Below are positions 50,133-59,883 of a stretch of 64,000 bases of DNA, one piece after another; the stretch's first letter is position 1; every line of letters begins with the position of its first letter. The translations under genes and the position numbers were made by a program. The stretch comes from Wukongibacter sp050859025. Its GTDB lineage: Bacteria > Bacillota > Clostridia > Peptostreptococcales > Caminicellaceae. Below the pieces are notes generated by a model that searched no databases, was not told the origin of the DNA, and was given only the letters and a program-made list of their open reading frames with translations. The stretch is from assembly GCF_050859025.1 (NCBI RefSeq), contig NZ_CP138200.1, forward strand, positions 3,472,001 through 3,536,000, written 5' to 3'.

Positions 50133-51833
50133 TTATAGTCCCATTTCTATCATTCTCTTTGCTATCTCAGCAAATATTGGCGTAGCTATCCTTCCTCCAC
50201 TTCTTTTATCCTCAACAATAACCGTAATTACATACTCAGATTTTTTTCCTAAAAAGAAGCCTGTAAACCACGCATGAACTGTTTCTCCATCCAAACCAAC
50301 AGCTTGGGCCGAGCCTGTCTTACCATAGCTTTCTCCCCCTTCAAGCTTAGCTCTTTTACCAGTTCCTTCCTCAACCACATCTTTCATCATCTTTTTTATC
50401 TTGTTAGCAGTATCACTGGATACAACTCTATTTATTTCCCTACTATCAAATTCATCTATGATCTTTCCCTTATCGTCAGTTATTGCCTTTACCAGCCTTA
50501 CCCCAACATCTATGCCATCATTTGCTATTACATTAGTAAACTTAGCAACCTGTAAAGGTGTAACCTCAACTGTTCCTTGTCCAATTGCAATATTTCCAAT
50601 TCCAGGCCCCTTAACATAATCCATTGTTGGTAGAATTCCATTAGTTTCCTCATTAATCTTAATTCCAGTCTTTCTACCAATTCCAAACTTTTTCATGGTT
50701 TCCATAAGCTTTTCTCCACCAAGATTTTTTGCACCTTGAATAAAGGCAGAATTGCATGATAGAGCAAAGGCCTCTTCAAAGGTCAATTCACCGTGACCAC
50801 CCTTTTCATAGGTATTGCATTTTATCATATTTATTCCTAACATTTCAAAACCTTTACACACTAGCTTGTCTTCAAGCTTTATTACATCATTTTCAAGTAA
50901 GGCCGCGGCAACAATAATCTTAAAGACTGAACCCGGTGGATATGATATCTGTATTGCTTTATTGTAAAGCTCCTTTTCATTACTTTCTAAATGCTCCCCA
51001 ACATTATTCTGATTAAAATTTGGTCTACTGGCCATAGCTAATATATCTCCTGTTTTTGCATCCAATACTACTACACTACCTATATAATTATTTCTATCTA
51101 GCTCTTCTTCACATATTTTCTCTACACCACTATCCAAGGTAGTTATAAGGTTTCTCTTAGGCACATCTTTTTTCTCCATGACGATATAGCCAAAACCAGG
51201 TATAATTCTATTTTGAGCATCTAGTATTGCACCAACCTTCTTTCCTCTATTCTCACCAAGCTCACTATTAAAGGCCTTTTCAAGTCCTGATACTCCTATA
51301 TTTTTAGATTTGTTAATATATCCTATAACATGTGATGCAAGTCCATCTTCGTCATATCGCTTCGACCGCCTGATAGTTGATGCTCCTCTATTCCTCAGAA
51401 TTTCCATTATTAAAGCCTTATCGTAATTCTTTATTAAAAGTTCTACTTTCTTTTCTTGTTCTAATATCTTAGATATCTTGTCTTTTTCTATATTAGTCAA
51501 TTTATTTATTATATCAGAGTTATTATCATCTAAATAGAATCCTAGCTCTAGAACCAAATAATCTTCTTGTATTTTATCCGTAAGAGGCTCTCTATTTCTA
51601 TCATATATTGTACCCCTATCAGAAATATTTCCTATTATATGAAACCATTGTTCAAAAGCTCTTTTATTATATTCCTCACCCTGTACAATCTGAATGTAAA
51701 ACAGTCTGGAAGCAAGTAAGCAAATCATAATAGCTATTAACCCAAAGACATTCATGAGCCTTTTCTCTCTTAAGCTTCTAGAATCCTTTACCTTAGATCT
51801 ACGACTTTCCTTTGTTCTCGTACTTTTCTCCAT
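50133..51833 (-). CDS. Class B penicillin-binding protein (transpeptidase)
   Basis: A 566-residue cell-wall enzyme. Cytoplasmic basic start, one membrane anchor (about 30-50: NVFGLIAIMICLLASRLFYI), dimerisation domain, then catalytic boxes SxxK in SYPPGSVFKIIVAA, SxN in ALSCNSAF and KTG in ESYGKTGSAQ. ATG 51833 is used, and its ribosome site GGAAGGTG lies in the arm of a terminator-like hairpin. It may be a SpoVD/PbpA-type protein; which one cannot be said. Confidence 0.88.
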   Translation of the reverse strand: MEKSTRTKESRRSKVKDSRSLREKRLMNVFGLIAIMICLLASRLFYIQIVQGEEYNKRAFEQWFHIIGNISDRGTIYDRNREPLTDKIQEDYLVLELGFYLDDNNSDIINKLTNIEKDKISKILEQEKKVELLIKNYDKALIMEILRNRGASTIRRSKRYDEDGLASHVIGYINKSKNIGVSGLEKAFNSELGENRGKKVGAILDAQNRIIPGFGYIVMEKKDVPKRNLITTLDSGVEKICEEELDRNNYIGSVVVLDAKTGDILAMASRPNFNQNNVGEHLESNEKELYNKAIQISYPPGSVFKIIVAAALLENDVIKLEDKLVCKGFEMLGINMIKCNTYEKGGHGELTFEEAFALSCNSAFIQGAKNLGGEKLMETMKKFGIGRKTGIKINEETNGILPTMDYVKGPGIGNIAIGQGTVEVTPLQVAKFTNVIANDGIDVGVRLVKAITDDKGKIIDEFDSREINRVVSSDTANKIKKMMKDVVEEGTGKRAKLEGGESYGKTGSAQAVGLDGETVHAWFTGFFLGKKSEYVITVIVEDKRSGGRIATPIFAEIAKRMIEMGL

Positions 51834-51886
51834 AAAAAACACCTTCCCCTAGATACTATGGATTATTACCATAACAGGGAAGGTGT
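51834..51886 (-). promoter_or_regulatory. Terminator-like hairpin that hides a ribosome site
   Basis: ACACCTTCCC (51877-51886, minus sense) pairs perfectly with GGGAAGGTGT (51839-51848), then six Ts and the ATG of the penicillin-binding protein. An inner TATGG/CCATA stem extends it. It can end the udk transcript and also masks the ribosome site of the next gene. The gap 51887-52068 has no other feature I can support. Confidence 0.7.
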
Positions 51887-52068
51887 ATACTATGAACAAT
51901 ATATCGATTATAATTGCGTTATTAGGTTTATACCTATAATAAAGGTTTAACTTCTTATACTGATAAAATTAAGGATTTCAATTTTACTTAAGGGGTTTTG
52001 ATATTTTAATGATCTCAACAAAGCTTTTTCTCACCTTCAAAATGTATTAATTATTACCTGACAACTGT

Positions 52069-52716
52069 CTATAATACAAATAAGCTCCCATTTTCTTTTT
52101 CATAAATTATTGACTGGACCTTAGCTACAACAATATCAATTGCAACCCTGTTATATCCCCCTTCAGGTATGATTATATTTGCATACTTTTTTGTAGGTTC
52201 AATAAACTGCTGATGGGCTGGCTTCACTGTTTGGAGATATTGATTTATTACAGACTCTAAAGTTCTACCTCTATCGGCAATATCCCTTTCTATCCTCCTG
52301 ATGACCCTAACGTCAGCATCGGTGTCAACAAAAATCTTTATGTCCATTAAATCTCTTAACCTTTTATCTTCTAAAATCATTATTCCTTCTAATATAATTA
52401 TATCCTTTGGCTCAACTGTTATCGTTTCACTCTTTCTTATATGATTAGAAAAATCATATATTGGCTTTTCTACACTTTCACCTCTAAGTAATGTACTCAG
52501 ATGCTCCAGTAAAAGCTCCGTATCAAATGCTAAAGGGTGGTCATAATTTGTTTTCGTTCTATCCCCAAAGGACAAATGCTTTTGATCTCTATAGTATGAG
52601 TCCTGTTCTACAATACATATATTTTTCTCCGGTAGGCTTTCATATATTGCCTTAGCGACGGTAGTCTTTCCGGAACCAGTTCCACCTGTAATTCCAATTA
52701 ATATTGGTCTTGTCAA
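52069..52716 (-). CDS. udk: Uridine kinase
   Basis: A 215-residue P-loop enzyme phosphorylating uridine and cytidine in pyrimidine salvage. Walker A is IGITGGTGSGKTTVAKAI, followed by EQDSYYRDQKHLSFGDRTKT, NYDHPLAFDTELL and YDFSNHIRKSETI, all standard for Udk. Encoded one base after the U32 gene. The same order (trmR, U32 genes, udk) occurs in Bacillus subtilis. Confidence 0.95.
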   Translation of the reverse strand: MTRPILIGITGGTGSGKTTVAKAIYESLPEKNICIVEQDSYYRDQKHLSFGDRTKTNYDHPLAFDTELLLEHLSTLLRGESVEKPIYDFSNHIRKSETITVEPKDIIILEGIMILEDKRLRDLMDIKIFVDTDADVRVIRRIERDIADRGRTLESVINQYLQTVKPAHQQFIEPTKKYANIIIPEGGYNRVAIDIVVAKVQSIIYEKENGSLFVL

Positions 52717-52717
52717 G

Positions 52718-53953
52718 TTAATCGTCCTCCCTTTTTCTCCTCAATATATAATATTTCTCTACAGGATTGTCCATGTGTATTTTTATTTTTTGTTGAGCAT
52801 GTGGAGCTACATCTATTTCTTCATTCTTATCATTTAATAACTTCTCTATTTTTTGCTTAAAACCTTTATAATCAGGTCCAATAATTTCTATCTCATCGCC
52901 CTTAAACATCCTGTTTCTTTGTTCAACCAATGCCATACCACTTTCTCTATCATAATCCAATACCACTCCAAGAAAATCATATTCCCTTATATATGAACTG
53001 GTAGAGTATAATTGATCGTCTTCATTAGGTTTGTTTAAATAGAAACCTGATGTAAACTTTCTATGACTTACTTTACTTAATTCTTCAATCCATTCAGGGT
53101 TAAATTTATAGTTTTCCGGGTCCTTAATATATTCATCTATTGCCTTTCTATACACTCGTACAGTATTTGCAACATAGTATATACTTTTCATTCTACCCTC
53201 AATTTTCAAGCTATATAGACCACAATTTAAAAGCTCTGGAATATGTTCTATCATGCATAAATCCTTAGAATTAAAAAAGTATGTCCCCTTTTCATCTTCA
53301 GTAATCTTAATATATTCTCCCGGTCTCTTTTCCTCAACAAGGTAATAGTTCCATCTGCAGGGATGAGCACATTCACCTCTATTTGCATCTCTATTGGCCA
53401 TATAATTGCTTAGAAGACATCTTCCTGAATAGGAAATACACATAGCACCATGTATAAAGCCTTCTAGCTCTAAATCCTCTGGTATGTTCTTTTTTACTTG
53501 CACTATTTCTTTGAAGGACAACTCTCTTGCCACTACTATCCTGCTTACGCCTTGATTGTACCAAAACTTAGCACTCATATAATTTGTATTATTTGCCTGG
53601 GTACTCAAATGCACTTCCAAATCTGGAGCATATTCCTGAACATACATTAAGGTTCCTGGGTCAGAAAGAATCACAGCATCTACTTTTATCTTATTTAGCT
53701 TCTCTAAATATTCTGGAAGCTCTTCTAAATCATCATTGTGAGGTATTATATTTAATGTCACATATACTTTCTTACCCATTTCATGGGCAAACCTTATTCC
53801 TTCCTCCATATCTTCAATGGAAAAATTCTTTGCACTAGCACGAAGACCAAATATCTGTCCACCTATGTACACTGCATCGGCTCCATAAATCAAAGCATAT
53901 TTCAATTTTTCTAAATCTCCTGCTGGAGCTAACAATTCAAACTCTTTATTCAC
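52718..53953 (-). CDS. U32-family protein, tRNA uridine hydroxylation (TrhP-like)
   Basis: A 411-residue protein beginning FELLAPAGDLEKLKYALIYG, with the U32 motif ELEGFIHGAMCISYSGRCLL and SNYMANRDANRGECAHPCRW. The Cys residues there bind an iron-sulphur cluster in the family. TrhP proteins form 5-hydroxyuridine at tRNA position 34 from prephenate-dependent chemistry. The adjoining TrmR-type methylase completes the pathway. Bacillus subtilis has two U32 genes here, this organism one. Confidence 0.85.
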   Translation of the reverse strand: MNKEFELLAPAGDLEKLKYALIYGADAVYIGGQIFGLRASAKNFSIEDMEEGIRFAHEMGKKVYVTLNIIPHNDDLEELPEYLEKLNKIKVDAVILSDPGTLMYVQEYAPDLEVHLSTQANNTNYMSAKFWYNQGVSRIVVARELSFKEIVQVKKNIPEDLELEGFIHGAMCISYSGRCLLSNYMANRDANRGECAHPCRWNYYLVEEKRPGEYIKITEDEKGTYFFNSKDLCMIEHIPELLNCGLYSLKIEGRMKSIYYVANTVRVYRKAIDEYIKDPENYKFNPEWIEELSKVSHRKFTSGFYLNKPNEDDQLYSTSSYIREYDFLGVVLDYDRESGMALVEQRNRMFKGDEIEIIGPDYKGFKQKIEKLLNDKNEEIDVAPHAQQKIKIHMDNPVEKYYILRRKREDD

Positions 53954-54611
53954 TAAAATCCCTCCCGGACTTATAAGTTAATGCCACACCATCACCTATC
54001 GGTATGATACTTGTAGTTAATTGTGGATGGTTAGATATGTATTCTAGATATTTCCTCATTCTTTTTACTATTGTTATTTTTCTTCTTACTAAATATTCAT
54101 TTGATGCAACCATTCCTTTATATAATACATTATCTGAAATTATAATACCATTATCCTTCAGTCTTTCTATACATGATAGAAGAAATTTTTGATAATGTCC
54201 CTTAGCTGCATCTAGAAAAATCATATCAAACTTTCCATCGAGCTCCGGTAGCAGTTCAGCAGCATCTCCAAGTATAGGAGTAATATTAGCTTCAAGACCC
54301 GCTTCTTTAATATTTTTACATGCTAATTCATGCATATCTGTTCTCTTTTCTATGGTTACTATTTTTCCCGAATTATCCATAGCATTTGAAAAGATTAATG
54401 ACGAATATCCTATTGCTGTTCCAACCTCTAATATGCTACGTACCTTACTTATTTTTATTATTACTTCTAAGAACTTAGCTACCTCAGGATGAATAATAGG
54501 TACATTATTTCCCTCTGCAAATTCCTCAAGCTTTTTTATTAGTCCATCATTTTTAGGAAGTATATCCCTTATGTACTCTTCAACCAAATTATCAACAATA
54601 TTACTACTCAA
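53946..54611 (-). CDS. trmR: SAM-dependent O-methyltransferase, TrmR-like
   Basis: A 221-residue methyltransferase. SAM-binding motif VRSILEVGTAIGYSSLIFSN, acidic IVTIEKRTDM, and FDMIFLDAAKGHYQKFL (metal/active site). In Bacillus subtilis TrmR converts 5-hydroxyuridine to 5-methoxyuridine at the wobble position. Overlaps the U32 gene by eight bases, showing an operon. Confidence 0.85.
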   Translation of the reverse strand: MSSNIVDNLVEEYIRDILPKNDGLIKKLEEFAEGNNVPIIHPEVAKFLEVIIKISKVRSILEVGTAIGYSSLIFSNAMDNSGKIVTIEKRTDMHELACKNIKEAGLEANITPILGDAAELLPELDGKFDMIFLDAAKGHYQKFLLSCIERLKDNGIIISDNVLYKGMVASNEYLVRRKITIVKRMRKYLEYISNHPQLTTSIIPIGDGVALTYKSGRDFSE

Positions 54612-54747
54612 AATAACCCTCCTTTATGTAAAAAAACATCTATAGGCACACTATATATTAAGGATATTAAAAATAGAAACCACCGAGACATCAAGCTCTA
54701 TTCTTTTCGTCAAAATTTACTTTTAATAAATGACTTTAACAAAAATT

Positions 54748-54771
54748 AATACGTGGTTCTTACCACGTATT
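54748..54771 (-). terminator. Terminator of mltG
   Basis: AATACGTGG/CCACGTATT 9-bp perfect stem with a 6-base loop, followed by Ts on the minus strand side (TTTTT at 54745-54741). Confidence 0.8.
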
Positions 54772-54793
54772 AGTTTTTCCAAAATGTCAAAAA

Positions 54794-55837
54794 TTAATTA
54801 TTTCCGTTCTTTGCTCTCAAATGTTCCTTATATGTCTTAGTAAACACATGACTTCCATCGCCCTTTGCAACAAAGTATAGATAGCTTGTATCATCGGGAT
54901 ATAGAGCTGCTTTAATAGAGCTTTCTCCCGGGGAAGCAATCGGCGTGGGCGGAAGACCAATATTTTTGTATGTGTTATAAGATGATTCTATTTCCAGATC
55001 CTTATAGGTCAGCTTTTCCTTTCTTTCACCCAAAGCATACTGGATAGTTGCACAGGATTGAAGAAGCATTTCTTTCTCCAGTCGGTTATAAAAAACACTG
55101 GAAATAATAGGTCTGTCACTCTCTACTCTTGCTTCTCTCTCTATTATTGATGCCAATGTAATTATATCCTGAACACTCATATGTAGCTCATTGGCTCTTT
55201 CATAATACTCTTCCTTAAATACCTTGTCAAAACGATTTAGCATCATCAAAATTATATCTCTCTCACTGCTATCTTTAGTTACCTCATAGGTATCTGGGAA
55301 TAAGTATCCTTCCAGTCTATTCTTTCCCTTTGGAATCCCCTTTAGGAATTTAAAATCAAAATCTTCATTCTCAATAATATCCAATAGCTTTTCCTTATTT
55401 ATATTTAACTCACTATGACTAGAGAGCCTTTCTATAATCTGGTTTAGCTCGAAGCCTTCAGGTATTGTAAACTTAGCTGTTTCAGCATATACTTCACCTT
55501 TGAATAATTTTTCAATTATTTGGTCAATATCCATTGATCTGCGTAATTTATAATCTCCAGCTTGATATTTTCCACCAATTGCTCTCTGCTTTGAAATATA
55601 TCTAAAATATAGCTCATTTCTTATAAGATTGTTGTTCCTCAAAATATTAGCTATTTTAGAAGTAGATGCTCCACTGGGAATATTAATAATAATATCCTTA
55701 GAATCATTCATATCTACAGGCAACTTTAAAGAACTATAGTAATTATATCCACTAAATACACAGATCAGAATAATTAATAGTAACCCTATGGTAGCATTTC
55801 TAATAACTCTTCTTGTTTTTTTAGTAGAGGTTTTCAT
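54794..55837 (-). CDS. mltG: Endolytic murein transglycosylase
   Basis: A 347-residue membrane-anchored enzyme that cuts nascent peptidoglycan. One N-terminal anchor (NATIGLLLIILICVFSGYNY), a LysM-like region (IINIPSGASTSKIANILRNN), and the catalytic block TLASIIEREARVESDRPIIS (Glu) with NTYKNIGLPPTPIASPGESS and GDGSHVFTKTYKEHL. Length normal. Confidence 0.92.
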   Translation of the reverse strand: MKTSTKKTRRVIRNATIGLLLIILICVFSGYNYYSSLKLPVDMNDSKDIIINIPSGASTSKIANILRNNNLIRNELYFRYISKQRAIGGKYQAGDYKLRRSMDIDQIIEKLFKGEVYAETAKFTIPEGFELNQIIERLSSHSELNINKEKLLDIIENEDFDFKFLKGIPKGKNRLEGYLFPDTYEVTKDSSERDIILMMLNRFDKVFKEEYYERANELHMSVQDIITLASIIEREARVESDRPIISSVFYNRLEKEMLLQSCATIQYALGERKEKLTYKDLEIESSYNTYKNIGLPPTPIASPGESSIKAALYPDDTSYLYFVAKGDGSHVFTKTYKEHLRAKNGNN

Positions 55838-55969
55838 TGTAATTCCTCCAAACTTTGGTAATAACTATTGATTTAACCCAGATTACTCATTATATTATAC
55901 ATTTGCCGTCAAAGTTTTACAAGTTTTTCATATGAAAAAATTAACTCAAGATTAACATAAAATGAAAAA

Positions 55970-56097
55970 ACCGCTACTTATTATATAATTCCTAATAAAA
56001 CTTAATTTATATGTATCAAAATATTCGATGCTTCTGAGGAATTTTGATATACATAAATTAAATTTTCATTGGAAATTCTATATAAATAAGTAGCGGT
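55970..56097. repeat. Dispersed palindromic repeat, copy A
   Basis: A nearly perfect 128-bp palindrome: outer arms ACCGCTACTTAT and complement, inner arms TTAATTTATATGTATCAAAAT and complement (one mismatch), centre ATTCGATGCTTCTGAGGA. It fills most of the 55838-56151 gap between lysO and mltG. Copies with the same centre occur at 59115, 59655 and 61412. Confidence 0.7.
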
Positions 56098-56151
56098 ATT
56101 GCTAATACTTATACCTGAACCTTTATAAAAGACTCCTCTATATACTCTAGA

Positions 56152-56748
56152 TTAATTAAAACTCATCATCAGCGGAACTAATATCGGTACTAATATAGAT
56201 AGTATTACACCTGAAAAAAAAGCTAATATTGATATACTTCCACTTGTGGCCTTTGTTATTACAGGTAATGAAGTATCCATAGATGTAGCCCCGGCTGGTG
56301 CAATAGCTTCGATGTGTCCTATCTTTGTTGCTATAATTGGGATTATTATAAGTGCTATAACTTCTCTTGATACATTAGCTAGAAATGCTATTGTTCCAAG
56401 CTCCGCACTATGTTTTGAAAGCTCTATTGCCGATAGAGAATACCAACCTAAACCTGCCCCAACAGCTGCCGTCTCAAATATTGATAGCTTCAAAAAGAAG
56501 CTTGATACTATACTTCCAAGTAAGGTCCCAACCACTACCGTAATTGGGATTAGAAATATTTTTAGACCATAGCTTTTAATATCACTAATAATATTTTTGT
56601 TTTTTCCAATATCTATGCCTACAAAAAATAATAATAGACATAACCCAAAATCAATTAAAATATCTATATTTTGTATTATGATTTCAGGAGTCCAAAAATA
56701 GCCAAATACGATTCCAAATACTACTGAAAATAATATATGAATAGTCAT
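56152..56748 (-). CDS. LysO C-terminal half (lysine exporter)
   Basis: A 198-residue membrane protein with five to six helices. Marks of the LysO family: LLLFFVGIDIGKNKNII, GLGWYSLSAIELSKHSAELG with IAFLANVSREV, and APAGATSMDTSLPVITKATS. Works together with the next gene, which encodes the N-terminal half. In enterobacteria these are one protein (YbjE/LysO) that exports lysine. Confidence 0.8.
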   Translation of the reverse strand: MTIHILFSVVFGIVFGYFWTPEIIIQNIDILIDFGLCLLLFFVGIDIGKNKNIISDIKSYGLKIFLIPITVVVGTLLGSIVSSFFLKLSIFETAAVGAGLGWYSLSAIELSKHSAELGTIAFLANVSREVIALIIIPIIATKIGHIEAIAPAGATSMDTSLPVITKATSGSISILAFFSGVILSILVPILVPLMMSFN

Positions 56749-56750
56749 AT

Positions 56751-57038
56751 TTATTTCACCTTCTTTTCTGCTGTTATATACTTCGATATAAGCTTAACTC
56801 CTAATATACTAAACGCTATTGAAAATACGGATATTACTATTGCCGTAAATCCTAATTTATGAACAGACATAAGTACGTTTCTATTTACGCCTATTTTAAT
56901 ACCCATAACAAATAATAAAAAGAGTAAGCAAAAATATTGAATTGAGCTCATCTTATTAAGCAACTTCTCAGATACCAGTTCCTTATATCCTATTAATGCA
57001 CCTATTGAAATAATTAGTATATAGAGTAATATCCTCAT
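56751..57038 (-). CDS. LysO N-terminal half
   Basis: A 95-residue protein with three hydrophobic helices (ILLYILIISIGALIGYKELV, YFCLLFLLFVMGIKIGVNRN), matching the first part of LysO. Two bases separate it from the C-terminal half. Two-gene LysO is usual in clostridia. Confidence 0.78.
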   Translation of the reverse strand: MRILLYILIISIGALIGYKELVSEKLLNKMSSIQYFCLLFLLFVMGIKIGVNRNVLMSVHKLGFTAIVISVFSIAFSILGVKLISKYITAEKKVK

Positions 57039-57200
57039 TTTTTATTCCCCTCTAGCTTATAAAATTTTAGGTATAAAATCCGAAAAAACAGATCAACTCA
57101 TTGTGCCATTTTTAAAGTCTCTCTTCTATACAAATTAAATTATACTAAATAATCTAAAGTTTAGAAAGATTATTTTTATAAATTTCTATATTCTATAAAA

Positions 57201-57234
57201 AACAGGGAGATTATTTAAAAATAATCTCCCTGTT
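57201..57234 (-). terminator. Terminator of the RNase J gene
   Basis: AACAGGGAGATTAT/ATAATCTCCCTGTT, a perfect 14-bp stem with 6-base loop and T-run. One of the strongest terminators in the window. Confidence 0.9.
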
Positions 57235-57244
57235 TGTAATCCGA

Positions 57245-58912
57245 TTAAACTTCCATGATTATTGGCAATATCATTGGTCTCCTCTTTGTCTTCTCGTATA
57301 GATAACCTCTTAAAGAATCCTTTATTGTTGCCTTTAGAACCGCCCATTCTCTTACATTATTATCTTCACATCTCTTTAGTCCCTCTCTTACTACTACCTT
57401 GGCACCATCTATTAAATCCTCGGATTCCCTAACATATACAAAACCACGGGAAACAATATCAGGACCCGACATAACTTTTCCATCTTCCTTTGAAATTGTA
57501 ACTACAACTACCATCAATCCATCCTCAGAAAGATGCTTCCTATCTCGGAGAACTATGTTACCAACATCGCCTACCCCAAGTCCATCAACCAGAATATTTC
57601 CTGAATCAACTGAACCTGAAATTTTAGCACAGTCCTCAGATATTTCAATAATTTTTCCAGTATTTGTAACAAATATATTTTCTCTAGACATACCAAGTGA
57701 CTCAGCAAGTGAAGCATGATGTCTAAGATGTCTAAACTCCCCATGAACAGGAATAAAATATTTTGGTTTAACTAAAGTGTGTATTAATTTTAATTCCTCT
57801 TGGCATGCATGACCTGAAACATGTACATCAGCTAATGATTCATAGATAACTTCTGCACCCTTTTCAAATAGAAGATTTATTACATTTGATACCTTTATTT
57901 CATTTCCCGGTATAGGTGTAGCCGATAATATAACAATATCACCAGGTCGTATATCCATTTTTCTATGTTCAGAAGCTGCCATCCTAGATAAAGCAGCCAT
58001 AGGTTCCCCTTGACTTCCAGTTGTTATTACAACTATTTCATTATCTGGATACTTATTTAAATCGTTTATATCGATTATCATACCATCAGGAACATTTAAA
58101 TATCCCAAATCCATTGCTGCATTGGCTACATTAACCATACTTCTGCCAGAAAAAGCAACTTTTCTACCAAAGGTATAGGCAGCATTTATTATTTGTTGGA
58201 CTCTATGAACGTTTGAAGCAAAGGTAGCTACAATTATTCTTCTGTCAACGTTCCTAAAGATATTTTCGAAGGTTTCTCCAACAGTTCTTTCCGACATAGT
58301 GTACCCAGGTCTTTCAACGTTTGTACTATCAGCTAATAGAGCCAATACTCCTTCTCTACCAAGCTCAGCAAATCTATGAAGATCTATTATATCGCCATCA
58401 ATAGGCGTATAATCTATTTTAAAGTCTCCTGTATGAATTACTGTTCCCAGTGGAGTTTTAATAGCTAAGCTTACAGAATCGGGGATACTATGACTAGTCT
58501 TGATAAATTCTACATCAAACTTACCAAGATTTATCTTATCCTTAGGCTTTACTATATTCATGCTAATATCACTCAGCATTCTGTGTTCCTTCAGTTTGTT
58601 TTCAACTAATCCTAATGTTAACTTAGTACCATATAAAGGAACATTAATCTTTTTCAAAACATAGGGCAATGCACCGATATGATCCTCATGCCCATGAGTT
58701 AGAACTATAGCTCTAACCTTCTCTCTATTCTTTAGTAAATAGGTAATGTCTGGTATAACGACATCTATACCAAGCATTTCATCCTCTGGGAAGCTTAGGC
58801 CGCAATCAACCACAATAATTTCATCCTTAAACTCAAATGCGGTCATATTCTTCCCAATTTCATTTAATCCCCCCAAAGGAATAATCTTAAGTTTTGAACC
58901 TTTCTTTGACAC
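57245..58912 (-). CDS. rnj: Ribonuclease J
   Basis: A 555-residue metallo-beta-lactamase/beta-CASP RNase. Metal motif LTHGHEDHIGALPYVL, then HTGDFKIDYTPIDG, and beta-CASP motifs GSQGEPMAALSRMA and HVSGHACQEELKLI with PVHGEFRHL. GTG start at 58912 with AGGAGAGTGATATT. Has exonuclease and endonuclease activity on mRNA 5' ends. Confidence 0.94.
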   Translation of the reverse strand: MSKKGSKLKIIPLGGLNEIGKNMTAFEFKDEIIVVDCGLSFPEDEMLGIDVVIPDITYLLKNREKVRAIVLTHGHEDHIGALPYVLKKINVPLYGTKLTLGLVENKLKEHRMLSDISMNIVKPKDKINLGKFDVEFIKTSHSIPDSVSLAIKTPLGTVIHTGDFKIDYTPIDGDIIDLHRFAELGREGVLALLADSTNVERPGYTMSERTVGETFENIFRNVDRRIIVATFASNVHRVQQIINAAYTFGRKVAFSGRSMVNVANAAMDLGYLNVPDGMIIDINDLNKYPDNEIVVITTGSQGEPMAALSRMAASEHRKMDIRPGDIVILSATPIPGNEIKVSNVINLLFEKGAEVIYESLADVHVSGHACQEELKLIHTLVKPKYFIPVHGEFRHLRHHASLAESLGMSRENIFVTNTGKIIEISEDCAKISGSVDSGNILVDGLGVGDVGNIVLRDRKHLSEDGLMVVVVTISKEDGKVMSGPDIVSRGFVYVRESEDLIDGAKVVVREGLKRCEDNNVREWAVLKATIKDSLRGYLYEKTKRRPMILPIIMEV

Positions 58913-59114
58913 AATATCACTCTCCTGATCTATCTGAATTGAAACTTAATTACTTTATTTAGTAAAATAATCAAACTTAATTATACTTTAAGTGGTATTA
59001 TTTAGCAAGATTTCAAGACTATAAATTCTTATACCGACTCAGATGTCTTTTTTAAAGACCTAAAAAAGAAAATAGCCCTTTTAAACTAAACAAAAATAAT
59101 TTATAACCACATGT

Positions 59115-59216
59115 ATAGAATTTAAATAGTAAAGCTTAATTTGTACATTTTCAAATACTCGAGTCCTTTGGGAGTTTTGGATATGTATAAATTAAAACCC
59201 TTACTTAAATCCCTAT
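59115..59216. repeat. Dispersed palindromic repeat, copy C
   Basis: Arms TATAGAATTT... and complement around CTTAATTTGTACATTTTC; centre ACTCGAGTCCTTTGGGAG corresponds to the centre of copy A. More diverged than A and B. Confidence 0.55.
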
Positions 59217-59654
59217 AAGTAAGTATAACCAGTTTTTTGGATTTAAAATTTAAATTTAATTTTATTTTCAAAATTTTTAATTGCTTAAATTGCATAACTA
59301 TAATCCTCAAAGACTCACTGCTCCACATATTCTTAAAAGCCTTAGAGTTATCTAACTCAAATATACTCTCTTTTAGACAGTTAAATCAACTGGCATAGCT
59401 AGTAAAATAGAAATACCAACCTTTAAAATCTTAAGGGACATTAATCCCATTTCAGAGGAATAAACTCAACAGGTCAAATTAAAAATGATATTTACATATA
59501 CAATTGCTTCAGCTATGTATCTACAAAAAAAGAGAATTTATTAATTATATAGCTGCATACCGATTTTTTTATAACAATATACTATATATATATGATTAGT
59601 TTTTGAAAATGACATTATTCCTTTATTTTTTATTTATTTTTCTAATCCTATATT

Positions 59655-59760
59655 AACTTAATCTAAACTGGTAGTTTCTACATATTCAAAACCACCAAAA
59701 CATCAAGTATTTGTATATGCATAAATTAGGTTTTACTATATAAAATATATAAAGTTCATC
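59655..59760. repeat. Dispersed palindromic repeat, copy D
   Basis: A decayed copy: ACCACCAAAACATCAAG centre and GTATATGCATAAATTAGG arm align with copy B. Left arm hardly recognisable. Confidence 0.4.
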
Positions 59761-59855
59761 AACATTATAATGAAATGAAATTCACATAAAATAATAAACA
59801 CTTATAGATTTTTTATTCAAATTTTATTAACCTTTAAAGTTGATTACCTATAATA

Positions 59856-59883
59856 AAATCCTGTAACAAAAGTTACAGGATTT
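59856..59883 (-). terminator. Terminator of the fur gene
   Basis: AAATCCTGTAAC/GTTACAGGATTT, a 12-bp perfect stem with AAAA loop, overlapping the stop codon of fur; Ts follow. Confidence 0.85.

Larger units (their letters stand above)
58913..59855. other. Long AT-rich intergenic region
   Basis: About 940 bp without a supportable gene. It contains palindromic-repeat copies at 59115-59216 and about 59655-59760. An open frame at 59122-59328 lies across copy C and looks accidental. I see no RNA gene. Confidence 0.5.

Noticed and set aside
59122..59328. A 68-codon leftward open frame
   Set aside because: It runs through palindromic repeat copy C, has no ribosome site and has repeat-derived composition.
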